Assembly (NCBI GenBank): GCA_021796445.1
Contig: JAKACB010000018.1
Span: 1 to 14,364, forward strand
Direction of reading: 5' to 3'
DNA: 14,364 bases
Source: Nanobdellota archaeon
GTDB lineage: Archaea > Nanoarchaeota > Nanoarchaeia > Parvarchaeales > Parvarchaeaceae
Position numbers and translations under genes: made by a program. Positions within the stretch are counted from its first letter, which is position 1. Every line of letters starts with the position of its first letter. This document shows, piece by piece, positions 8,549-14,364 of the stretch. The notes under the pieces are model-generated. The model was not told the origin of the DNA. It searched no databases and saw only the letters and a program-made list of their open reading frames with translations.

Positions 8549-9052
8549 ATGGTTTATCGTAAACATATGGAAATAAACTCAATACCTGATGATGTAATAG
8601 AATGCCTCTTTGATGCAATAGAAAAAGATAATAAACTTTATATTATCTTGAAAGAGGACAGCAAAGACAATGAAGAGAAGATAGAAAAAGTGTTTGGAAA
8701 AGATGTTGAATTTCTAGACATGATGGAAATAATGCAGAGAAAGATGTTTTCAGAACTAATGGATGCAACAAGCGTTTTCGATAATGAGCCTTTCCTGAAT
8801 AAATTGGGCTTCAATGAGATAACCGAGATATTTTATGATCTTACAAAACTAGAGCAAAGCAGAAAAATGCTGTTTAATTATGCTCTTCTTGGTAGAAGGG
8901 GAAAAGAAGGATTATTACAGACTTTAGGAGGGGGTAGGCTAACAAAAAGCGCAATATTTGTACCTTCTGCAAATGAAAAGGGTGCAGAGGACTTTATAAA
9001 AAAGTGGAATGTTGAATACTTGAAAAAAAGAGTATTCATCTTAGGAGGGTAA
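8549..9052 (+). CDS. unrecognised 167-residue protein coupled to cdc48
   Basis: I do not recognise this family. The 167-residue protein has no membrane segment or signal peptide and is acidic in its first half. It reads as an alpha/beta protein: a strand KLYIILKE (29-36), a strand-like VEFLDM (53-58), helices to about residue 110, a basic and glycine-rich loop around GRRGKEGLLQTLGGGRL (115-131), a strand AIFVPS (135-140), then a helix with FIKKWNVEY and a final strand RVFIL. The long ATG is given here; an in-frame ATG at 8567 (residue 7) is equally likely because one TATA box is too close for the first. The stop codon is three bases before the cdc48 ATG, so the two are surely co-transcribed, and a role connected to Cdc48 is possible but inferred from position only. 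Confidence 0.85.
   Translation: MVYRKHMEINSIPDDVIECLFDAIEKDNKLYIILKEDSKDNEEKIEKVFGKDVEFLDMMEIMQRKMFSELMDATSVFDNEPFLNKLGFNEITEIFYDLTKLEQSRKMLFNYALLGRRGKEGLLQTLGGGRLTKSAIFVPSANEKGAEDFIKKWNVEYLKKRVFILGG
9043..9049 (+). promoter_or_regulatory. ribosome binding site of cdc48
   Basis: AGGAGGG lies six bases before the ATG at 9056, inside the last codons of the preceding gene. Strong match and ideal spacing fix the cdc48 start. Confidence 0.8.
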
Positions 9053-9055
9053 AGT

Positions 9056-11347
9056 ATGGAAGATGATGACAAAATGGAAATAAGTTTGAAGGTTGCAGAA
9101 GCACAGCAAGATGATATAGGACAAAATTTTGTAAGGATAGGAACGCCTTGGATGAAGCAGATAGGTGTCAGGCCGGGGGAGTTTGTAGAAATCGAAGGGA
9201 ATAGAAAGACCGTTGCAAAAGTTGATAGAGCGCATCCTGGTGATTTAGGTTTGAATATAATCAGAATGGATGGTACTACAAGAAAGAATGCAAAAGCGGC
9301 CATAGGTGAAAATGTAATAGTCAGGAAAGTAGAGGTTTATGAAGCTGATGTAGTTAACCTTTCTCCTTTGTCTTCAATATCTATACGCGGTGCAGAAAAT
9401 GTGGTGGGTAGGTTACTTTTAGATAGAGCAATATCGAAGGGAGATATAATAACGCTTGGCAGTGGAGGCAGAAGCTCATTTGCTTCGTTTTTTGGAGATG
9501 ATAATGACATAATGCGTATATTTGAGAATACAGCATTTCCGTCTTTCCAATTCGGTTTCTCAGAGCTTCGTTTTTTGGTTACTTCTACATCACCAAAAGG
9601 ATTTGTGATAATAACAGAAAATACTGACATAAACATATCGCCTGAACCTGTTAAACTTTCTGAGGAATCAAGAGTCAAGCATGTAAGCTATGAAGATGTA
9701 GGAGGTTTATCAGATGAAGTTTCAAAGATAAGGGAAATGGTCGAAATGCCATTGAAACACCCTGAGATATTTATGAGGTTGGGGATAACTCCTCCAAGAG
9801 GCGTTTTGCTTTACGGGCCTCCAGGAACAGGTAAAACTTTGCTTGCAAGGGCGGTTGCAGATGAAAGCGAAGCGCATTTCATAACAATAAACGGCCCAGA
9901 AGTAATGAGCAAGTGGGTTGGCGACGCAGAAAAGAAATTAAGAGAGATATTTGATGATGCAGAAAAGAACGCTCCGTCTATTATATTTATAGACGAAATA
10001 GATGCAATAGCAACAAAAAGAGAGGAAAGCATAGGGGAAGTTGAGCATAGAGTCGTATCGCAGCTTCTTACATTAATGGACGGTTTGAGAAGTAGAGGAA
10101 AGGTAATTGTAATAGCTGCTACCAATAGACCAAATGCAATAGACCCAGCATTGCGTAGACCTGGAAGATTTGACAGGGAAATAATGTTTGGAGTTCCAAA
10201 TGAAAAAGGAAGACTGGAAATACTAAACATACACACTAGAAACATGCCTCTTGACAAGAATGTTAAACTTGAAGAGATTTCAAAGATAACGCACGGTTTT
10301 GTCGGTGCAGATATAGAGTCGCTTATAAAAGAAGCAGCAATGAATGTAATAAGAAGAAATATAAATGAGTTAAATGTTAAGGAGGGCGATAACATACCAA
10401 AGACAGTTCTTGAAAAGCTTATAGTAACGATGGATGACTTCAGGGAAGCATTAAGGTTTGTAAGACCAAGTGCAATGCGTGAAGTTTTAGTTGAAAGACC
10501 AAGTGTTGGATGGGCAGATGTTGGTGGCTTAGAACAAGTTAAGGCGCAACTTAAAGAAGCAATAGACTGGCCTTTAAAACATCCAGACTCATTCAGAAGG
10601 GTAGGAATAACCCCGCCAAAAGGGATATTGCTTTACGGGCCTCCAGGAACAGGTAAAACTTTGCTTGCAAGAGCAGTCGCACATGAAACTGAATCGAATT
10701 TCATTGCAATAAAAGGACCGGAGATATACAATAAATATGTTGGTGAAAGCGAGAAAAGGATAAGAGAAATATTTGATAAGGCAAGGCAGGTTTCTCCATC
10801 TATCATTTTTATAGATGAGTTGGACAGTATAGCTTCTTCCAGGTCTAACTATGAAGGAAATAATGCAACCGAACAAGTAGTTAATCAATTACTTACAGAG
10901 TTGGATGGAATAGAACCTCTTAATAATGTAATTGTAATTGGAGCTACAAATAGGGTTGATAAGGTGGACTCTGCTATACTAAGAACTGGCAGATTTGATA
11001 ATATTGTGTTTGTTCCTCCTCCAGATGAAGATGGAAGGAAAGACATACTTAAGGTATATCTAAATAAGATGCCTATAGAAGGAGATAAAGAAGCTCTTAT
11101 CGATTACCTTATCAAAAAAACTGAAGGATACGTTGGCTCTGACTTGGAGAGGCTTTCTAAAGAAGCAGGTATGAACGCGCTTAGAAATAGTATCTCTGCA
11201 AGTAAAGTAACGAAAGAAGACTTTGAAAAGGCATTGGATCTAGTAAGGCCAAGCTTGACCACTGAAGACGCAAAGAAATACGAAGAAATGGCAAAGAAAC
11301 TTTACAGTAAAAAAGAGAAGGCGAAGGAGCTTAATTACTTCGGTTGA
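9056..11347 (+). CDS. cdc48: Cdc48/VAT-type AAA+ ATPase with two ATPase rings
   Basis: This cytoplasmic hexameric unfoldase pulls proteins out of complexes and can feed proteasomes. The 763 residues hold the double-psi barrel N domain (about 8-95, opening [12 protein letters not shown]), a second N subdomain (about 100-200), D1 with Walker A GPPGTGKT (254-261), Walker [12 protein letters not shown] (309-319) and sensor/arginine region RRPGRFDRE (367-375), then D2 with GPPGTGKT (528-535), [11 protein letters not shown] (583-593) and RTGRFDN (643-649). Both rings have complete Walker motifs and arginine fingers. Odd points: the second N subdomain seems about 30 residues longer than usual (around 136-168); the pore loops are KWVG in D1 and KYVG in D2; the D2 sensor region has TNRVDKVD where TNRP is usual; the C terminus is NYFG. 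The gene is coupled upstream to an unknown gene and downstream to scpA. Confidence 0.97.
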   Translation: MEDDDKMEISLKVAEAQQDDIGQNFVRIGTPWMKQIGVRPGEFVEIEGNRKTVAKVDRAHPGDLGLNIIRMDGTTRKNAKAAIGENVIVRKVEVYEADVVNLSPLSSISIRGAENVVGRLLLDRAISKGDIITLGSGGRSSFASFFGDDNDIMRIFENTAFPSFQFGFSELRFLVTSTSPKGFVIITENTDINISPEPVKLSEESRVKHVSYEDVGGLSDEVSKIREMVEMPLKHPEIFMRLGITPPRGVLLYGPPGTGKTLLARAVADESEAHFITINGPEVMSKWVGDAEKKLREIFDDAEKNAPSIIFIDEIDAIATKREESIGEVEHRVVSQLLTLMDGLRSRGKVIVIAATNRPNAIDPALRRPGRFDREIMFGVPNEKGRLEILNIHTRNMPLDKNVKLEEISKITHGFVGADIESLIKEAAMNVIRRNINELNVKEGDNIPKTVLEKLIVTMDDFREALRFVRPSAMREVLVERPSVGWADVGGLEQVKAQLKEAIDWPLKHPDSFRRVGITPPKGILLYGPPGTGKTLLARAVAHETESNFIAIKGPEIYNKYVGESEKRIREIFDKARQVSPSIIFIDELDSIASSRSNYEGNNATEQVVNQLLTELDGIEPLNNVIVIGATNRVDKVDSAILRTGRFDNIVFVPPPDEDGRKDILKVYLNKMPIEGDKEALIDYLIKKTEGYVGSDLERLSKEAGMNALRNSISASKVTKEDFEKALDLVRPSLTTEDAKKYEEMAKKLYSKKEKAKELNYFG
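9806..9849 (+). repeat. 44-bp exact repeat, copy 1 (D1 Walker A of cdc48)
   Basis: This stretch is identical, base for base, to 10628-10671. It encodes [14 protein letters not shown] plus two bases of the next arginine codon in the D1 ring. Identity stops on both sides immediately (T versus A before, G versus A after), while the flanking D1 and D2 sequences differ widely at the DNA level. Confidence 0.95.
10628..10671 (+). repeat. 44-bp exact repeat, copy 2 (D2 Walker A of cdc48)
   Basis: Second copy, 822 bases downstream of the first, in frame and encoding the same Walker A residues in the D2 ring. All 14 complete codons match at their third positions as well. Confidence 0.95.
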
Positions 11348-11348
11348 G

Positions 11349-12014
11349 ATGGATCACGAAGAAATATACAAGCTTATACTGAATGACGAACTTGGCTGGG
11401 AACACCTTATAACCACCATAATAAAGGACGAAGGAATGGATCCGATGGATATAGATCTTATAAAGATCGCCGACAGATTTGCTGCTTTAATCTCTAAAAT
11501 AAATCAAATAGATTTTAGATTTGGAGGCAAATTTGTTTATACTGCTGCGATACTCCTTAAAATGAAGTCTGATACCGTTGTAGATGAAATACTGGAATTA
11601 AACGTCAAGAAACAGCATGAGGCCCAGCAAAGATACATAAAAGCCGTACCTTTTGATATAGCAGTAACATCAAAACTTCCTATTTTTAGAAGCAGGAAAA
11701 TAACCTTAACAGAATTAATAAATACCATAAGAGAAGCTATGCGCTATAACACAAAACAGAAGATAAACTTTGAATTAAAACTCAAGGAAGTAAAGATAGA
11801 AGACAGAATAAGAACTCTTCTTTTAAAGTTGGCAAAGCTTTTCAATGCTAAGGAATTAGTATTATTTTCTGAGCTTGTAAATAAAAAGAACGATAGAAAA
11901 GAGATAATCTACACCCTGCTTCCACTTTTGTTTATATCAAATATGAATAAAGTAGAGATATCGCAAAGCGAACCTTTTGAGGAGATATATATAAAGAGTA
12001 GGGTAAGCAGTTGA
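11349..12014 (+). CDS. scpA: ScpA, kleisin subunit of the SMC condensin complex
   Basis: ScpA is the kleisin that bridges SMC ATPase heads and recruits ScpB for chromosome compaction and segregation. The 221-residue protein has the typical N-terminal segment GMDPMDIDLIKIADRF (about residues 29-44), then GGKFVYTAAILLKMKSDTVV (58-77), which matches the conserved ScpA helix ending in LLxMKS. The C-terminal winged-helix part contains VLFSELVNKKNDRKEIIYTLLPLLFISNM-type sequence, the standard pattern of a kleisin end that binds the SMC head. The ATG begins one base after the cdc48 stop (TGAGATG) with no well-placed ribosome binding site, so translation is probably coupled. No smc gene is present in the window, so the partner must be encoded elsewhere. 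Confidence 0.93.
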   Translation: MDHEEIYKLILNDELGWEHLITTIIKDEGMDPMDIDLIKIADRFAALISKINQIDFRFGGKFVYTAAILLKMKSDTVVDEILELNVKKQHEAQQRYIKAVPFDIAVTSKLPIFRSRKITLTELINTIREAMRYNTKQKINFELKLKEVKIEDRIRTLLLKLAKLFNAKELVLFSELVNKKNDRKEIIYTLLPLLFISNMNKVEISQSEPFEEIYIKSRVSS

Positions 12015-12029
12015 AATTTATTTGCTTGT

Positions 12030-12042
12030 GAACTTTTAAAAT
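12030..12042 (+). promoter_or_regulatory. possible internal promoter of scpB
   Basis: The sequence GAACTTTTAAAAT in the 59-bp gap between scpA and scpB resembles the other TATA boxes of the window. The expected start is near 12062, and a weak GGAT at 12067-12070 precedes the ATG at 12074. scpB may therefore be expressed both from here and by read-through. Confidence 0.35.
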
Positions 12043-12073
12043 CAATAAATGCGACTATTAGTATAGGATTAAC

Positions 12074-12607
12074 ATGGTAAAGATAACTGAATATGTTGAG
12101 GCACTTATATTCTCGTTCGGTGACGGTATAAGTCTTGAAGAGATTGTAAAAAGAACTAAATCTGACCCAATAATAATCAAAAAGGCAGTTAATGATCTAA
12201 ATAAGTCTTATGAGGCTAGAAATAGCGCTTTTTACATATTAACCGAAGGGAATCTTTATAGGATGAGGTTGAGAAGTGATCTTTTGCACCTTGTACAAGA
12301 TAACTTAAGAACAGATATGAGTAAAGGAGTTCTAATGACCCTAAGTTTAATAGTGTTAAATGGGAAGATACCTCAAAGTGAACTTGTTAAAAAGAGAGGT
12401 AGCATCTCATATCAGCATGTTAAGGAATTGCAGTCCAGGGGTTTAGTATCAGCAGCTATAGAAGATGGCAAAAAAATAATCAGAATTACACCTTTATTTT
12501 ATGACTATTTCGATGTCGATAAAAAAGAGTTCAAAGAAATAAAAGAAACTATCCAGGAAGAAGTAAAAAAAGAAGATGATAAGACTATAGAATATAAGGG
12601 GAACTAA
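12074..12607 (+). CDS. scpB: ScpB, winged-helix partner of ScpA
   Basis: ScpB binds the middle of ScpA as a dimer and helps the SMC complex. The 177-residue protein begins KITEYVEALIFSFGDGISLEEI (starting at residue 3), close to the family opening of a helix with EALLFxSGxPxSxxEL, followed by a first winged helix to about residue 75 and a second winged helix (about 80-150) with the segment LMTLSLIVLNGKIPQSELV, the counterpart of ETLAIIAYxQPITRxEI in bacteria. HVKELQSRGLVSA is the recognition-helix-like region. A charged tail (about 152-177) follows. It lies 59 bases after scpA, so a shared transcript is plausible. Its TAA stop overlaps the TAG stop of the convergent HIT gene. Confidence 0.88.
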   Translation: MVKITEYVEALIFSFGDGISLEEIVKRTKSDPIIIKKAVNDLNKSYEARNSAFYILTEGNLYRMRLRSDLLHLVQDNLRTDMSKGVLMTLSLIVLNGKIPQSELVKKRGSISYQHVKELQSRGLVSAAIEDGKKIIRITPLFYDYFDVDKKEFKEIKETIQEEVKKEDDKTIEYKGN

Positions 12608-13146
12608 AATACCACAACCTTACGGTTTATATTAATTTGAGGTTTTTCCTCCTTAACAGTGTTGTCTGGCTTTTTTGGCTCTTCAACGGCCTTTTTTTCA
12701 GTTTGTGGCACTTCTGCCGCCTTTACCTTTTCTATTGCTGATTTTATTGCATTTCCTATCGCAGTAAAATCACTTTCTTCCATTTTCTGTGGCTGCCAAA
12801 CATGATTTACAGTATCATCGTTATATCTGGGTATGAGGTGAATTAAAGCATGTGGAGTCACGCTGCCCTTTGTAAGCTCTTTGGTGTAAAGCATCTCTAC
12901 GTTATCTGGAGCTAGTGACAGGAGTATTGCGTATCCAACTGCTCTTGCAACACTTATGTACTGAAGAAACTCGTCCTGCGGCATTTCGTATATATTATTA
13001 TAATGTTTTTTTGGTATCATTATAACATGACCTTTGGAAGCAGGATTAATGTCTAAAACACCCATAACCATCTCATCTTCATATACCTCTTTTGAAGGCA
13101 CTTTTTTGTTAGCTATCATGCAAAAAACGCATTTTTCCTCTTCCAT
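12604..13146 (-). CDS. HIT-domain protein with altered histidine triad
   Basis: HIT proteins are nucleotide hydrolases or transferases that use the middle histidine of H-x-H-x-H as nucleophile. This 180-residue protein has the HIT fold signs: CVFCMI (C6, C9), a domain opening with VYEDEMVMGVLDINPASKGH, IPKKHY (H48) and the loop PHALIHLIPRY (98-108). The loop has H99 and H103, but the middle position (101) is Leu, so the usual nucleophile is missing; I read the codon as TTA on the minus strand. The probable zinc ligands C6, C9, H48 and H99 are kept. Residues about 143-180 form a charged, proline-containing, probably disordered tail ending in a hydrophobic stretch. The gene has its own promoter and is convergent with scpB. 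Function is uncertain; nucleotide binding without standard catalysis is possible. Confidence 0.9.
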   Translation of the reverse strand: MEEEKCVFCMIANKKVPSKEVYEDEMVMGVLDINPASKGHVIMIPKKHYNNIYEMPQDEFLQYISVARAVGYAILLSLAPDNVEMLYTKELTKGSVTPHALIHLIPRYNDDTVNHVWQPQKMEESDFTAIGNAIKSAIEKVKAAEVPQTEKKAVEEPKKPDNTVKEEKPQININRKVVVF

Positions 13147-13153
13147 AATTTTA

Positions 13154-13165
13154 TTAAACGTTTAA
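13154..13165. promoter_or_regulatory. 12-bp palindrome at the HIT gene start
   Basis: TTAAACGTTTAA is a perfect palindrome 8 bases upstream of the HIT ATG, between its TATA box and its expected transcription start. It could be an operator that blocks polymerase, but an AT-rich palindrome of this length can occur by chance. Confidence 0.3.
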
Positions 13166-13166
13166 A

Positions 13167-13175
13167 GTATTTATT
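13167..13175 (-). promoter_or_regulatory. TATA box of the HIT gene
   Basis: The minus strand reads AATAAATAC, preceded by purine-rich AAG. Its centre is about 25 bases from the ATG at 13146, again suggesting a transcript with little or no leader. Confidence 0.5.
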
Positions 13176-13278
13176 CTTAAGTAAAATATTCTTGTGTTGC
13201 TTATTATTTTCTTGTGCGATTCATTTATTGTTTATTCTAAAAATATACAATTATACGCTGTGAAAATTACGATTTATA

Positions 13279-13294
13279 AAAAGCTTTTAAATAA
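13279..13294 (+). promoter_or_regulatory. promoter of the small membrane protein gene
   Basis: The sequence AAAAGCTTTTAAATAA combines the AAAGC element with a TATA box, centred about 25 bases from the ATG at 13313. There is no ribosome binding site in the gap, so the mRNA is probably leaderless. A second weaker box, TTTATAAA, lies just upstream at 13273-13280. Confidence 0.6.
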
Positions 13295-13312
13295 CAAAAA
13301 CTTTGTAGTATA

Positions 13313-13573
13313 ATGAAAGCAAAAAGCAACTTAAAGTTTGTCGACGAGGAGAAAAGAGCAGTCGATGCGGCGATCGGCCTTATTCTGTTCGGATTAGGAA
13401 TAGCCCTTATAGTATTCGGCTTGGTTTCCATACTTTCGACAGCAGTTCTAAGTGGGTATTTCTACAAGACTGTTACAACTCCTCCATCGTCTTACATATA
13501 CCCTTTATTTGAGGTAATAATAGGAATAGTAGTGTTTTCCTTCTCAATGTGGGTATTTAGGGCAAAAATATAA
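13313..13573 (+). CDS. small two-helix membrane protein of unknown function
   Basis: I do not recognise a family. The 86-residue protein has a short basic and charged N terminus (KAKSNLKFVDEEKR, residues 2-15), a first hydrophobic segment at about 19-48, an extracellular or extracytoplasmic-type loop rich in Thr, Pro, Ser and Tyr (about 50-63), and a second membrane segment (about 64-82) ending in the basic FRAKI. The positive charges at both ends suggest that both termini face the cytoplasm. Glycines in the first helix (FGLGIALIVFG) could support helix packing. It is a single-gene unit with its own promoter and terminator. The good promoter position and clean start support a real gene although the sequence is short. 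Confidence 0.78.
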   Translation: MKAKSNLKFVDEEKRAVDAAIGLILFGLGIALIVFGLVSILSTAVLSGYFYKTVTTPPSSYIYPLFEVIIGIVVFSFSMWVFRAKI

Positions 13574-13579
13574 GGATTA

Positions 13580-13606
13580 TTTTATTTTTTATTTTTTTAC
13601 TTTTAT
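13580..13606 (+). terminator. T-rich terminator after the small membrane protein gene
   Basis: Right after the stop codon the plus strand carries several T runs of four to seven bases (13580-13606), separated by single A or AC. There is no hairpin. This matches the oligo-T terminators used by archaeal RNA polymerase, and it separates this gene from the next promoter. Confidence 0.65.
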
Positions 13607-13621
13607 TCTTGGTGAAAAAAG

Positions 13622-13636
13622 GAAAGATTTATATAC
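13622..13636 (+). promoter_or_regulatory. promoter of the TrmB-family gene
   Basis: The sequence GAAAGATTTATATAC is a strong BRE plus TATA match. The expected start point is around 13656-13660, leaving a leader of about 12-16 bases that contains the ribosome binding site. Confidence 0.65.
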
Positions 13637-13659
13637 TTCTTTATTGCTAAGTATTATGT

Positions 13660-13666
13660 AGGTGAT
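13660..13666 (+). promoter_or_regulatory. ribosome binding site of the TrmB-family gene
   Basis: AGGTGAT lies five bases before the ATG at 13672. It fits the anti-Shine-Dalgarno sequence and fixes this start; the ATG at 13656 is followed at once by TAG. Confidence 0.7.
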
Positions 13667-13671
13667 AAATT

Positions 13672-14364
13672 ATGGCATTATCGTTCAGTGAAGATTATAT
13701 AGCAAAAATAAGGAGAATGTTTGGCTTAAACTTATATGAAGCAAAGGTTTGGCTGGCATTGCTTTCTCAAGGCAAGTCTACTTCAGGTAAATTAAGTGAA
13801 ATAGCCAATATACCCAAGTCAAGAGCATACGATATACTAGTTTCGCTTGAAAACGGAGGTTTTATAGTTAGGGATTTAAGTAAGCCTATAAGTTATAGGG
13901 CTATTCCTCCTCAGGAATTGATAGAAAAACTAGAGGATAAGGCAAAGGAATCACTTGAACAGAAACTTGAAAAATTAAACAAGTTAAAAGGCAGTGCAAT
14001 GTTAAATGACCTTCAAAATTTGTATGATAAAGGAATAAAATATGTTGATGAAGGCAAAGTTGCCAACTCATATCAAGGTTTAGATAATATATACTTCAGG
14101 ATAAAGAAAAGCATAAACTCCGCAAAGGGGGAAATTGTATTGATTACAACAGAACAGTCCTTAGAAAGCAAGATAAGTGCACTTGGAAGAGCACTTAAAA
14201 AGGCAAAAGCCAATAATGTGACCGTGCACGTTTATGCCCCAGTAAAGGATGTTAATGAGACATTAATGAATGAGATAAAACAGTTTGGCAAGTTAAACAA
14301 AACAGACATTGACATAGGCAGATTTGTGATAGTAGACGGAAATGAGATATTTATATTCACTGAA
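13672..14364 (+). CDS. TrmB-family transcriptional regulator (partial, 3' end outside window)
   Basis: TrmB proteins are archaeal winged-helix regulators, several of which sense sugars. The visible 231 residues are open to the window end, so the gene is cut. Residues 8-78 form the DNA-binding domain: MFGLNLYEAKVWLALLSQG (16-34), the typical opening of the family, then LSEIANIPKSRAYDILVSLE (41-60), the helix-turn-helix with its recognition helix, and the wing to SYRAIPPQEL. Residues about 83-125 form a coiled-coil linker rich in Lys, Glu and Leu. From about 136 a mixed alpha/beta domain begins (IYFRIKKSINSAKGEIVLIT; VTVHVYAP; IGRFVIVDGNEIFIF), like the phospholipase D-fold effector domain seen in TrmB relatives. 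The effector cannot be named. Its promoter is immediately upstream. Confidence 0.88.
   Translation, partial: MALSFSEDYIAKIRRMFGLNLYEAKVWLALLSQGKSTSGKLSEIANIPKSRAYDILVSLENGGFIVRDLSKPISYRAIPPQELIEKLEDKAKESLEQKLEKLNKLKGSAMLNDLQNLYDKGIKYVDEGKVANSYQGLDNIYFRIKKSINSAKGEIVLITTEQSLESKISALGRALKKAKANNVTVHVYAPVKDVNETLMNEIKQFGKLNKTDIDIGRFVIVDGNEIFIFTE

Noticed and set aside
9811..10395. 194-residue open frame on the minus strand inside cdc48
   Set aside because: It is antisense to the D1 ATPase ring, and its composition reflects the complement of AAA+ codons; no start signals support it.

Overview
The window looks like part of the chromosome of an AT-rich archaeon. The evidence is a complete A-type ATP synthase operon, a two-ring Cdc48/VAT-type AAA+ ATPase, an ScpA/ScpB kleisin pair, a TrmB-family regulator, a tRNA-Gln without an encoded CCA end, and promoters with a purine-rich BRE plus TATA box about 25 bases before the start codon, often with no room for a leader. 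The compact spacing and small gene products would suit a DPANN-type lineage such as Micrarchaeota or Diapherotrites, but that placement is inference.

Layout. Positions 29-101 hold tRNA-Gln(UUG). A convergent minus-strand operon runs from 8413 down to 266 and encodes A-ATPase subunits in transcription order K-E-C-F-A-B-D-H-I, with gaps or overlaps of only a few bases for most junctions. The common euryarchaeal order is H-I-K-E-C-F-A-B-D, so here the H-I pair sits at the opposite end. A 135-bp divergent promoter region (8414-8548) separates this operon from a plus-strand cluster: an unrecognised 167-residue protein, Cdc48, ScpA and ScpB. The ScpB gene meets a minus-strand HIT-domain gene tail to tail, with overlapping stop codons. 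Then follow a small two-helix membrane protein (plus strand), a T-rich terminator, and a TrmB-family regulator cut by the window end.

How the genes work together. The nine ATPase genes make a whole rotary machine: A/B catalytic head, D/F central stalk, C coupling to the ring, E/H peripheral stalks, K ring and I stator. The Cdc48-ScpA-ScpB arrangement puts a protein unfoldase next to chromosome-segregation subunits without an smc gene in view.

Most notable points. (1) A 44-bp stretch is identical between the D1 and D2 Walker A regions of cdc48, which suggests local gene conversion. (2) The HIT protein keeps its likely zinc ligands but has Leu where the catalytic middle His should be. (3) An unknown protein is coupled tightly upstream of Cdc48. 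(4) Cdc48 has an apparent N-domain insertion and unusual pore-loop residues. (5) An AAAGC-TATA promoter box lies exactly 33 bases before the ATG of two unrelated genes, implying leaderless mRNAs. I found no CRISPR array, insertion sequence, rRNA or clear novel defence system.
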